From assembly GCA_045642565.1 (NCBI GenBank), contig JAZUJE010000013.1, positions 77,230 to 141,229 of the forward strand: DNA of 64,000 bases, given 5' to 3'. Below the pieces are notes generated by a model that saw only the letters and a list, made by a program, of their open reading frames with translations, had not been told where the DNA came from and did no database searches. Positions 52,820 through 62,000 of the stretch are shown here, piece after piece. A program made the position numbers and the translations under genes. Position 1 is the stretch's first letter. Each line of letters starts with the position of its first letter. The DNA comes from UBA1764 sp045642565 (GTDB lineage Bacteria > Bacillota > Clostridia > Peptostreptococcales > Anaerovoracaceae).

Positions 52820-53370
52820 TAGTCTTCTTTCTTAAGGCTTCCTGCCTTTGGTTTTGCTTTTGCATATGCGATGCAAAGAAGAGTTCCGATAATAGCTGTT
52901 GTAACTGCATTAGAAATACCGGATACAAGTCCTTGAGCAAAGAGTTTTTCGATTGGTTCTTGGTAAATAAGAATATCAAGTGCAGGTGCTACGCCACCCC
53001 AGCAAATGATATGGCAAATAACTTGTGAAATGTTAAATCTTGCGATTTCTTTTCCGCCAAAATTGCCAGTTGTGAGATCAATCTTTTTGCATGCGATACC
53101 CATGAGAATACCGAATACGCCAGAAGCAATAACCCAGCTCCACCATACACCCCAACCATAGGATAAATCAATTACAGTGTGTCCTATTAAGCCAACAAAA
53201 ACGCCGGCGATTGGTCCGAATAATGTTGCGATAAATGCAAGTACACCATACTGAATAGTAATGCTTGTATTTGGAACTGGACTAGGAATAGCAATAAAGC
53301 GTCCGCAAACAAAGAATAATGCTGCGCCAATACCTATTGCGACAACAGTCTTTACTGAAAATTTTTTCAT
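52819..53370 (-). CDS. UPF0397-family ECF S component
   Basis: 183-residue membrane protein of the UPF0397 family. Diagnostic segments are VKTVVAIGIGAALFFVCGRF, FGPIAGVFVGLIGHTVIDL and GWGVWWSWVIASGVFGIL. Six helices are expected. UPF0397 proteins are predicted S subunits whose substrate has not been established to my knowledge. Its position between a SAM hydroxide adenosyltransferase and the fused ATPase makes adenosine-, methionine- or thiamin-like substrates worth testing. Confidence 0.9.
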   Translation of the reverse strand: MKKFSVKTVVAIGIGAALFFVCGRFIAIPSPVPNTSITIQYGVLAFIATLFGPIAGVFVGLIGHTVIDLSYGWGVWWSWVIASGVFGILMGIACKKIDLTTGNFGGKEIARFNISQVICHIICWGGVAPALDILIYQEPIEKLFAQGLVSGISNAVTTAIIGTLLCIAYAKAKPKAGSLKKED

Positions 53371-53388
53371 TTTTCTCCTCCTGAAAAT

Positions 53389-54225
53389 TTATTTCTTTTT
53401 AATTTCAATCCGCCAATTATTTCCGGTACCAATATTATATGCCTTTGCAAAATTGCCTTGGTTAATAGCAACAGCCATGCAATTAAGCGAGTTAACATAT
53501 ACTAATGCCTCGCCTACATATACGCTCGCAAATGATTTTTGGTACTGCATTGTGTTGCTATATACGAATCTGGTAGCATTGGAAACTCTCACTTCTACAC
53601 TATCGCCATATGTAACACCTAATTTATTAAACAGTTCTTTTGGGATGTTTGTCCAAAGACTCCCAAATCTGATATCAAGGACATCTATTGTCCCAACGAT
53701 AGAACCATTATTATATGTAGCATCATTAATAGAAAACTCTACTGCCGTGCTAACATCTACTGATTCACCAAGATCATCAAATGAAATTTCTTCTGATGCA
53801 AGTCTTGCGCCTGTATATGCATACACATCGCGCCCATAAAATGTATATGATTCTGAAGAGCCTTCTAATCTATTTTTTGTTTCATCAATAACTTTAAGCT
53901 CTGCAATCATATTGCGCCTCTTTAAAAAAGTTAATGTTCCATTATCCGGAGTAACAATAAGTTGTCCGTTCAATAATTTTGCACAAACACTGCGACGCGC
54001 CGACCCTACACCAGGATCAATAACTGATACAAATACCGATCCATTAGGCCAATAATCTACTGTCTGAAGAAGCCTGTATCCGGCTTCCCAAATATTATAT
54101 GGCTCAATTTCATGAGTTAAATCATAAATCTTTAATTCCGGATTAAGCTTGAGCGCAACGCCGTACATAGCGCTAACTGCCCCGTCAGCTAAGCCGAAAT
54201 CTGTTTGAAACACTAAGGGCTTCAT
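53389..54225 (-). CDS. SAM hydroxide adenosyltransferase (SAM hydrolase, DUF62)
   Basis: 278-residue member of the chlorinase/fluorinase family. In most members water attacks SAM to give adenosine and methionine. Family motifs are QTDFGLADGAVSAMYG, DLTHEI and FVSVIDPGVGSARR, with PDNGTLT; the hydrolase-type Asp/Arg/His set is consistent with DxxxH-containing hydroxide members rather than fluorinase. It is the first gene of the ECF operon, 18 bases before the S gene, with GGAGG ahead. An extended -10 lies about 25 bases upstream. The link to transport is unexplained. Confidence 0.9.
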   Translation of the reverse strand: MKPLVFQTDFGLADGAVSAMYGVALKLNPELKIYDLTHEIEPYNIWEAGYRLLQTVDYWPNGSVFVSVIDPGVGSARRSVCAKLLNGQLIVTPDNGTLTFLKRRNMIAELKVIDETKNRLEGSSESYTFYGRDVYAYTGARLASEEISFDDLGESVDVSTAVEFSINDATYNNGSIVGTIDVLDIRFGSLWTNIPKELFNKLGVTYGDSVEVRVSNATRFVYSNTMQYQKSFASVYVGEALVYVNSLNCMAVAINQGNFAKAYNIGTGNNWRIEIKKK

Positions 54226-54248
54226 TTTCTCGCCTCCTATATCTAAAT

Positions 54249-54257
54249 ATTATATCA
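54249..54257 (-). promoter_or_regulatory. Extended -10 promoter of the SAM-hydrolase/ECF operon
   Basis: Minus strand TGATATAAT, about 25 bases before the start at 54225, with GGAGG between. I see no riboswitch fold in the 130-base gap. Confidence 0.55.
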
Positions 54258-54355
54258 TTTTTGGCCCCCAAATGTGACTAATTTAGCTATAAATACGCTC
54301 ATTTCCACTCTATATTAGTTACATCAAGCCCCAATTTTGCAGCTTTGCAGAAGTT

Positions 54356-55144
54356 TTATCTACTTCCTTTTAACATTGTATATGATACATATCCCATAGC
54401 AATAAGCATTATTATTGTCAACACATAAGTATTAGCACTTAGTGCAAATTTGCCACCGATAATTGCAGCTATACTTCCAAAAGTTGCAGCGCACACAAAA
54501 ACTTTCTTTTTATATTTTCCTGTTTTAAAAAATGTGATGCTTCCGGAAATCGGACCGGGAACTGACATGGTCATCAATATAGTTAATGTCGCAATCGGAG
54601 AAAGTCCCAAAAGCAAGAATAATGACATAAGTGGCGGTTTCATAGGAACGCCCATCATATTTAAAATTCCCATTCCAAAGGAACAAGGAAGCACTATAGC
54701 AAATTGCCAAGGTTTTAATCCAAGCGAAGTTCCGGATGCTCCGGATGCAACAATAAGCTTCACAATCAAAGCAATCATTGAGAAGATCATTGCATATCCT
54801 ATTACTTTTTTAAGTTTAGTAACATCAATTGTCGCAGCCATTCGCGAACCAATGATTGCGCCAATAGTAAAAACTATTACAATCAAAATTAAAGTCAACA
54901 GATCGCATTGCAAGCCATTGGAAAAGTAAGCTATAGCGATAAAAATTCCGGGAATTGAATATGCTGTGACAAGAGTCCCCGGAATAAGGCCATCTTCAAC
55001 CCAGCCGGTTTTCTTGTATATTGCAGTATTAAAAACATAATCAGAAAAGCCAAAGGACGAACAAAAATAAACGATAAATTCAGTTATCGCTATTATGATT
55101 AAATTTCCGTTTTCATTTTTCAATTCGCTAAAAAATTTCTTCAT
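54356..55144 (-). CDS. TauE/SafE-family sulfite/anion exporter
   Basis: 262-residue membrane protein with about eight helices. The GSRMAATIDVTKLKKVIGYAM segment in the middle is the typical TauE/SafE repeat boundary, and LPCSFGMGILNMMGVPMKPPL resembles the second-half motif. Family members export sulfite or organosulfonates, or take up acids; the substrate is unknown here. Single-gene unit with an extended -10 about 75 bases upstream. Stop at 54356 is 130 bases before the SAM-hydrolase start region; no strong terminator is seen in between. Confidence 0.83.
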   Translation of the reverse strand: MKKFFSELKNENGNLIIIAITEFIVYFCSSFGFSDYVFNTAIYKKTGWVEDGLIPGTLVTAYSIPGIFIAIAYFSNGLQCDLLTLILIVIVFTIGAIIGSRMAATIDVTKLKKVIGYAMIFSMIALIVKLIVASGASGTSLGLKPWQFAIVLPCSFGMGILNMMGVPMKPPLMSLFLLLGLSPIATLTILMTMSVPGPISGSITFFKTGKYKKKVFVCAATFGSIAAIIGGKFALSANTYVLTIIMLIAMGYVSYTMLKGSR

Positions 55145-55216
55145 CTCTCGAGCTGTTGATTGTTATAGCTTAAAACTAAGTGTTCCTTTTCCATAGCAGT
55201 CAATTTACACTACTTA

Positions 55217-55225
55217 ATTATATCA
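55217..55225 (-). promoter_or_regulatory. Extended -10 promoter of the TauE/SafE gene
   Basis: Minus strand TGATATAAT downstream of the DUF711 terminator and about 75 bases before the start at 55144. Confidence 0.5.
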
Positions 55226-55232
55226 CATTGTA

Positions 55233-55264
55233 TAAAAGCCGACTTGTTCTTGAACAAGTCGGCT
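55233..55264 (-). terminator. Rho-independent terminator of the DUF711 operon
   Basis: 13-base stem AGCCGACTTGTTC / GAACAAGTCGGCT with a very short loop and TTTTAT on the minus strand, right after the DUF711 stop. Confidence 0.85.
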
Positions 55265-55280
55265 GTACATAGTTTTATAT

Positions 55281-56639
55281 TTAATTTCTCAAGCTGTGAA
55301 GCGGTGCCGGAATTCGGCCTCCACGATCAATAAACTTTTTAGAAGATTCGTTATGAACAGGCATAACAGGAGCACTTCCAAGCAAACCGCCCATTTCGAC
55401 AAAGTCACCGACCTTTTTGCCTGGCGCAGGCAAAATTCTAACAGCAGTTGTTTTATTATTAATCATTCCGATTGCTGCTTCATCAGCAATAATAGCTGAT
55501 ATTGTTTCAGCAGAAGTATCTCCAGGAACAGCAATCATATCAAGCCCTACCGAACAAACGCAAGTCATTGCTTCAAGTTTATCAATAGTAAGTGTGCCCT
55601 CTTTGGCAGCATGAATCATTCCTTCATCTTCGGAAACAGGTATGAAAGCACCTGATAAACCGCCTACTGAAGATGATGCCATAACGCCGCCTTTTTTAAC
55701 TGCATCATTAAGAAGTGCGAGCGCAGCTGTTGTACCGTGAGTGCCACAAGTCTCAAGGCCCAATTCTTCAAGAATTCTGGCAACAGAATCGCCTTGAGCC
55801 GGTGTAGGAGCTAAAGAAAGGTCAACTATTCCGAACGGGGTATTTAATCGCCTGCTTGCTTCTAAAGCAACAAGCTGGCCCATTCTCGTAATTCTAAAAG
55901 CTGTTTTCTTAATTGTTTCCGCAACAACATCAAAGCTTGCGCCCTTTACAGATTGCAGTGCATGATATACAACCCCCGGTCCAGAAACCCCTACATTAAT
56001 AACTTTTTCATCTTCGCCGACGCCGTGGAAAGCTCCGGCCATAAAAGGATTATCTTCAACAGCATTACAAAATACAACTAATTTTGCGGCACCTATGCCT
56101 TCCCTATCAGCTGTAAGCTCGGCAGTCTGTTTTACGATATATCCCATTTTTTGCACAGCATTCATATTGATTCCAGCTTTTGTTGAACCAACATTTACAG
56201 AAGAACATACTAATTCTGTACTTGCCAATGCTTCCGGAATAGCGCGAATAAGTTTTTCATCGGCATCTGTCATTCCTTTTTGAACGAGTGCGGAAAAGCC
56301 ACCGATAAAATTTACACCACATGCTTTTGCAGCTTTATCCAATGCCAAAGCAAACGGAACATAATCATCTGTTTTTGATGCAGCCGCAACCAATGCTATC
56401 GGGCTGACTGAAATTCTTTTATTAACAATAGGGATACCATATTCTGTCTCAATGGATTCGCAAACATTCACCAAATTGCTTGCATAAGAACAAATCTTAT
56501 CATAGATTTTATTGCAAGCGACTTTAGGGTTTTCGTCTGCGCATGATAATAAAGATATGCCCATTGTAACTGTTCTTATATCTAAATGCTGCTGCTGAAT
56601 CATTTCTACAGTAGCAAGAATATCTTTTTGATTAAGCAT
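55281..56639 (-). CDS. DUF711 / UPF0210 family protein (PFL-like)
   Basis: 452-residue member of the UPF0210 family, whose biochemical role is not established. Visible marks are the N-terminal IQQQHLDIRTVTMGISLL, NFIGGFSALVQKGMT, SSVNVGSTKAGINM, GVSGPGVV, VDLSLAPTPAQGDS and the glycine-rich SSVGGLSGAFIPVSEDEGM. The gene is 17 bases after the ACT-domain gene, and this two-gene pair is a recurrent arrangement in bacteria. Annotations as formate acetyltransferase-like are weak because no glycyl-radical motif is seen. Confidence 0.9.
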   Translation of the reverse strand: MLNQKDILATVEMIQQQHLDIRTVTMGISLLSCADENPKVACNKIYDKICSYASNLVNVCESIETEYGIPIVNKRISVSPIALVAAASKTDDYVPFALALDKAAKACGVNFIGGFSALVQKGMTDADEKLIRAIPEALASTELVCSSVNVGSTKAGINMNAVQKMGYIVKQTAELTADREGIGAAKLVVFCNAVEDNPFMAGAFHGVGEDEKVINVGVSGPGVVYHALQSVKGASFDVVAETIKKTAFRITRMGQLVALEASRRLNTPFGIVDLSLAPTPAQGDSVARILEELGLETCGTHGTTAALALLNDAVKKGGVMASSSVGGLSGAFIPVSEDEGMIHAAKEGTLTIDKLEAMTCVCSVGLDMIAVPGDTSAETISAIIADEAAIGMINNKTTAVRILPAPGKKVGDFVEMGGLLGSAPVMPVHNESSKKFIDRGGRIPAPLHSLRN

Positions 56640-56656
56640 TTCTTCTCCTGTTCAAA

Positions 56657-56926
56657 TTAGATTGTATGCATAGCATTAAAAATTTCTTCACGTTGGATAT
56701 GAATAGATAGACCTATTTCTTTACCAAGCTCTGCAAGGTCTTCCTGCAATTGACTAAATGGAACATTAGATTTTTCTGCATCAATAGCCATTACCATGGT
56801 AAAGTTGTTATTTAAAATAGTCTGTGAAATATCAAGTACGTTTACATTTCTTTCTGATAATTTATTGCAAACTGCTGCGATAATTCCAACACGGTCGTTT
56901 CCTACGACAGTAACAATTGCGTTCAT
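56657..56926 (-). CDS. ACT-domain protein, UPF0237 family
   Basis: Small 89-residue ACT-domain protein starting NAIVTVVGNDRVGIIAAVCNKLSERN, close to the GcvR-like UPF0237 group. ACT domains bind amino acids and regulate partners. The start at 56926 is preceded by TGGAGG; an upstream codon at 56938 is within that site. It is the first gene of the pair with DUF711 and probably senses an amino acid for it, which is inference. Confidence 0.92.
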   Translation of the reverse strand: MNAIVTVVGNDRVGIIAAVCNKLSERNVNVLDISQTILNNNFTMVMAIDAEKSNVPFSQLQEDLAELGKEIGLSIHIQREEIFNAMHTI

Positions 56927-57036
56927 TATAGCCTCCACTTTGAATGCTTTAATTCATTACTAATTCTTTACTATGGTATCACTATATAAGCATATTTTGC
57001 AAGAAAAAATAAGACAAACACAGCTAGACGGCTTAC

Positions 57037-57065
57037 TTGACAAGCGTTTATTTAGGGCATACTAT
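57037..57065 (+). promoter_or_regulatory. Consensus-like promoter of the glycerate kinase gene
   Basis: TTGACA, 17-base spacer, TACTAT, about 35 bases before the start at 57100. A GGGAGG ribosome site follows. It is the best match to a sigma-A promoter in the window. Confidence 0.75.
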
Positions 57066-57099
57066 ATCAATAATTTAGAGAATTACCGGGAGGATTATT

Positions 57100-58329
57100 A
57101 TGACTCTTCAAAACGATGTGAATCGTATCATTGCCGCTTCATTAGAAGCTGCACAACCTGATACAGCTGTTAAAAAAGCTTTAAAAGAAGCACATTTTTC
57201 AAATGGGAAGCTCATACTTGTAGCTGCGGGCAAAGCTGCATGGAAGATGGCTAAGGCCGCATACGATGAACTTGGTGAAAAAATAAATCAAGGTGTTGTA
57301 ATTACAAAATATGATCACCTTCAAGGCCCTATTGGAAACTTTAAATTGTTTGAAGCAGGACATCCGGTACCAGATCAAAATTCATATAATGCAACAAATG
57401 CTGCTATCGAAGCAGTATCAGGTTTAACTGAAAATGATACAGTTCTCTTTCTTCTTTCCGGAGGAGGTTCAGCTCTCTTCGAAAAACCTTTAATTCCGGA
57501 ATCAAATCTTAATAAACTTACAAACGAACTTCTTGCCTGTGGCGCTGAAATCACAGAAATGAACACGCTTAGAAAACGCTTCTCGGCAGTTAAAGGCGGA
57601 AAGTTCGCACAAATTTGCTCACCTGCTACAGTATTTGCAGTTATCCTTTCAGATATTATAGGCGATTCACTCGACATGATAGCATCTGGTCCAGCATGCC
57701 CAGATTCAACAACAGCAGATCAGGCAAAAGCTATAGCCGCAAAATACAACATCACACTTACAGCTCAAATGAAAGAGCTGCTTGAAGTTGAAACTCCAAA
57801 GAAACTTTCAAATGTTGAAACACATATTACAGGAAGTGTACGTCAGCTTTGTTTAGCAGCAGAAAAGACTTGTAAAGAACTTGGGTATGAACCAATTATT
57901 CTTACAGCCAACCTTTCCTGTGAAGCAAGAGATGCAGGAACCTTCCTTGCAAACATTGCTCAATATCATCACAACGATGGAAAATCACTTGCCTATATCG
58001 CAGGAGGCGAAACGGTAGTTCACCTTACAGGCCATGGTAAAGGCGGCAGGAATCAGGAGATTGCACTTTCTGCGGCCATAGGAATCGAAGGAATGGATAA
58101 TGTTGCAGTCTTCTCACTTGGGTCGGATGGTACAGATGGACCAACTGATGCAGCCGGCGGTTTCGTTGATGGAACAACAGCAACAAAGCTTAAAGAAATA
58201 GGTATTGATATTTTTGATGTTCTTCAAATTAATGATGCATATAATGCGCTCAAAAAGACCGATGGTTTAATCATCACAGGACCAACAGGAACAAATGTTA
58301 ATGACATTTCGGTTTTGCTGATTAGATAG
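57100..58329 (+). CDS. Glycerate 2-kinase (MOFRL family)
   Basis: 409-residue type II glycerate kinase that phosphorylates D-glycerate to 2-phosphoglycerate. The N-terminal kinase domain has LVAAGKAAWKMAKAA, GHPVPDQNS and LLSGGGSALFEKP. The C-terminal MOFRL domain has AGGETVVHLTGHGKGGRNQEIALS and SDGTDGPTDAAGGFVDG. Monocistronic with a strong promoter and bidirectional terminator. It connects glycerate or serine-derived carbon to lower glycolysis. Confidence 0.94.
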   Translation: MTLQNDVNRIIAASLEAAQPDTAVKKALKEAHFSNGKLILVAAGKAAWKMAKAAYDELGEKINQGVVITKYDHLQGPIGNFKLFEAGHPVPDQNSYNATNAAIEAVSGLTENDTVLFLLSGGGSALFEKPLIPESNLNKLTNELLACGAEITEMNTLRKRFSAVKGGKFAQICSPATVFAVILSDIIGDSLDMIASGPACPDSTTADQAKAIAAKYNITLTAQMKELLEVETPKKLSNVETHITGSVRQLCLAAEKTCKELGYEPIILTANLSCEARDAGTFLANIAQYHHNDGKSLAYIAGGETVVHLTGHGKGGRNQEIALSAAIGIEGMDNVAVFSLGSDGTDGPTDAAGGFVDGTTATKLKEIGIDIFDVLQINDAYNALKKTDGLIITGPTGTNVNDISVLLIR

Positions 58330-58336
58330 AGAAATT

Positions 58337-58380
58337 AAAAATCCCGAAGCTATTGAAATCTCAAAGCCTCGGGATTTTTT
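58337..58380. terminator. Bidirectional rho-independent terminator
   Basis: Stem AAAAATCCCGA / TCGGGATTTTT (11 bases) around a partly paired loop, between the convergent glycerate kinase and SGNH genes. Confidence 0.88.
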
Positions 58381-58392
58381 ATATTATTTTGG

Positions 58393-59022
58393 CTATTTCA
58401 AAATCATATCAGTTAGTAATTCTGCCAATCTCGCATGTCCTGCGGCAGTCAAATGTTCTGCATCAAAAGTTGATACTTCGAGCTTATTTGTGCAATCTAA
58501 AAACATACAATTATGCTTGTCAGCAATATTTTTATAAAGAGGAGCTATTGCATGTGATTTTTTAATAGAATCGTCATCAAGTTGATCTGCAAACGGAGAG
58601 TTATGATAATCATCCAATATTGCGGCCGGAGCCACAATTATCATCTTCGGGACGTAATCTTGCATATCAGGAATTTGAAGTTCAACCTCTTTAACTAATC
58701 TTTCCATACCTGCGGCAATATCTTCCGGGCTTAAATGCAAATCTGCGTTGCAGTCATTTGTACCAAGCATAAAGATAATGAAATCAACTGGTTTATTTGA
58801 TCCCATGCATGGAGCGAGATACGGAAAACCGTTTTTCCATGCACATTCGATTCTATCATATGCAGTTGTTCTTCCATTTAAACCTTCTGGCACGACTTCA
58901 TAGCCATCCCCTAAATTCTTTTGTAAAATTGTCGTCCACCTTTGTTCTTTCGGATAGCGTGTTCCGCTAATAGGTTCATATCCGAAAGTATTGGAATCTC
59001 CGTAACATAAAACTGTTTTCAT
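58393..59022 (-). CDS. SGNH/GDSL-family esterase
   Basis: 209-residue SGNH hydrolase. The catalytic serine block is LCYGDSNTFGYEP, the block III motif is LGTNDCN, and the Asp-x-x-His pair is in DAEHLTAAGH near the C-terminus. The pattern is that of the arylesterase/acyl-CoA thioesterase-like group. No signal peptide. It begins 14 bases after the hsdR stop, so it is probably transcribed with the restriction genes although a defence role is not implied. Confidence 0.88.
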   Translation of the reverse strand: MKTVLCYGDSNTFGYEPISGTRYPKEQRWTTILQKNLGDGYEVVPEGLNGRTTAYDRIECAWKNGFPYLAPCMGSNKPVDFIIFMLGTNDCNADLHLSPEDIAAGMERLVKEVELQIPDMQDYVPKMIIVAPAAILDDYHNSPFADQLDDDSIKKSHAIAPLYKNIADKHNCMFLDCTNKLEVSTFDAEHLTAAGHARLAELLTDMILK

Positions 59023-59036
59023 TTTTACTCCTATAA

Positions 59037-62000
59037 TTACGCCGCAATAGCATTTGCATTAACTTGTTCAATAGCATGACGAATGCCAAGCCATACTTTC
59101 ATATCAGTAAAGATTTCAGCAATACTACCACGATCAGTAAAAGGCGATTCCTGAAGAACTGACAGATCTTTCATGATTCCGTTATGAACAATATATTCAA
59201 CAATCTGATTAACAAAATAGATTTGTCTGCTATCTAAAGAAGCATCACTTAAATACTCAGCGAACGCCTCTTTTGCAGCAGCCATATCAAGGCCTACAAT
59301 CTCGCGAACAAATTCACCGAGCGGCTTTGTTCCATATTCGGTTTCATAATCTTGCTGAGATCCTATCTCATGCCATAAGACATCTTCTAAAGCCTTTAGG
59401 TCATTTGTAGTTAAAGGAATATTCTTCTTTAATTTTGCAATAACAGCATTATCCGCATGCTGACGGACATAGAACTCTGCCTTAGCTTTGTAATTTTGCA
59501 AATCATCATTATCAAGCTCTGATTCATTCCAAGCCATTGATAAAATTTCATCGTCAAAATTAGTGTCATAGGTAAGTCTTGAAACAGGAATATATTTAAT
59601 TAGATCTCTAAGATTTTCCCTAATATCTTCAAAATCGTTTATATCAGCATCATCAATATAATTGCTATGAAGCAATTTATTAATCAACACAGATTGCGCC
59701 ATAATTTCAGGGATGTTTGCAACAGAGGCTACACCCTGAACCTTATTCATTAAATCCTTCCGGGCTTTATTGTATTTCTGCCCTGATAAATATGCTAATT
59801 CTATTCCATATATCAAAGCATCAAAACGAAGAGCTTTAGCATCATCTTCTTCAGGCAAGATTAAAGGTGCAAGCTCATCAGAAATCTTTAATGTATCTTC
59901 ATAAGTTAGAGTTTGATAAGTTTCATAGTTTGAATAAAGATCAACATATTTTAAATGCTGCTTTACTGCAAAATTTTCCCTATTTAAAGCTCTAACCTTT
60001 GATACCATATCATTGACTAAAGTTTTTCTAAATTCGATTAACTCTTCCGTTTGGTATGCAATATCTTGAAGCTTATAAATAATTTGCGCTTTAAGATTAA
60101 ACAAAGCACCCTGCAATGCAATAACATTAGCTGTAGCTTTGCCTTTATTGAGTCTAAAGAATTCAAAGTTTCCACAAAAGTCAAAAATAAAGAATTTTGT
60201 TTTATCTTTTCCATCAATCAAAGTCGGGCATAATCTTGTTCCGCGGCCTATCATTTGCCAGAACTTTGCTTTGCTCATGACTTTCTTAAAGAATACCAAA
60301 TTAAGAATTTCAGGAACATCAATACCAGTATCAAGCATGTCGACAGATATAGCAATTTGAGGCAGCTTATTTGCTTCAGAAAATTCATCAATAGCATTCT
60401 GTGCAAATTTGATTTGATTATCAATCACCTTTGCATAGCCATTTAAATTTGGATATTCTTTGTTGAAAACTTGGAATATTTTCTCAGCATGTGCATGGTT
60501 CTTAGCAAAAATAATTGTCTTGCCAAGTTTATTACCATAGTCAATATGAAGGCCGTGATTCATCACAGTATTTAATACTTCCTTAATAGTGTCTTCATTA
60601 AAAATCCACTCGTTAATAGCAGAAGAACTAATTGATTCAGGAAGCTTTCCGTTTTCATCAGTAAACGTTGCTTCGTATTCTGCCTTGTCTTCTTCCGATA
60701 AATCGTCGTAAACAATACCTTCTTCAATAAATTTAAGTCTTGTTTCCACTGAAAGAAAATCAACTAAATATCCATCTTGAACTGCCTGAGCAAGGTCATA
60801 ACCATAGGTTGGCACTCCATTTTCAAGCTCAAAAATATCATAAGTATTCTTGTCAATTTCATCTTTTGGGGTTGCTGTAAGACCAATTAATGGAGCGTCA
60901 AAGTAATTGAAAATATCTCTATACTTGTTATATACAGATCTATGCGCTTCATCGCAAATAACTAAATCAAAATGACCACAAGTAAACAGCTTGCCTTCTT
61001 CATCATGTACAGAGTCAATGATATTGTACATAGTCTGATAAGTAGAAAAAACGCAGTGTGCATTATAATCACTCTTGTCCTCACAAAGATTAGTCACTGA
61101 CAAGTCAGGAAGTAAATTAACAAAGCTTCGTTTAGCTTGTGTAACAAGGGCATTCCTATCTGCCAGGAATAAAATATTCTTAATCCAACCGTGATTTAAT
61201 AAAACATCACAAAGTTCAATAACAGTTCTTGTTTTACCAGAACCTGTAGCCATAACAAGTAAAGCCTTACGTCTATTTTTGTTATCTAAAGCATCACAAG
61301 TTGCCTTAATAGCGGCCTCCTGATAATAACGGCCAGCAATTTCTTTGTTTATTGTAATATTTTTTAAGCTTGTTCTTAGGGTCTGAAGATTAAAGAACTT
61401 TTCTAAATCTCGTTTTGACCAAACAGCAGCACATTTGCGCTCAGGATAAACATTATCAATAATTCTTGTTTCAAAACCATTAGTCAAGAAGACGACAGGT
61501 CTTCTATGACAATATTTTTCAAGTAGATCCGCATACAATTTAGCTTGTTGTCTACCCTTTGCTACATCAACGCAAGTTTTCTTTGCCTCAACAACAGCCA
61601 AAGGTCTACCATCATCACTGTATAAAACATAATCAGCATAGCCAATGCCACTTTCATTAGGCATGCCGTTTAATTCAACTTCGTTAAACCAATCTTTCGA
61701 TTCAACCCAACCAGCATCAACCAGCATAGTATCTATATAAAGCTTCCTAGTATTATATTCTGTAAGGTCAAGTGGCTTAGGAACATAGCTTGGCTGTTTT
61801 TCGTTTCTCTTAACTGTAAGCTCATTCTTTAAAGCCTCATTCTCTTGAAGTAGCTTTTTGAAATCGAGTTCAGATATCTCAACATTCTTATTTTCATCTT
61901 TACCCAAAAGAGATGCATCAAAAGAACCAGGCTGATAATTATCACCATAGCAATATGCAACAAAATCAAGGAAGACATATAAGTTTTCTAAACAAAGTTC

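Noticed and set aside
53261..53839. 192-residue plus-strand open frame over the ECF S and SAM-hydrolase genes
   Set aside because: Antisense to two confident genes and without motif support.
54226..54355. Possible SAM riboswitch ahead of the SAM hydrolase
   Set aside because: The 130-base gap has no SAM-I type helices or expression-platform hairpin that I can recognise; only an extended -10 and a ribosome site.
54450..54929. 159-residue plus-strand open frame in the TauE/SafE gene
   Set aside because: Antisense of a membrane protein; such frames are often open by chance.
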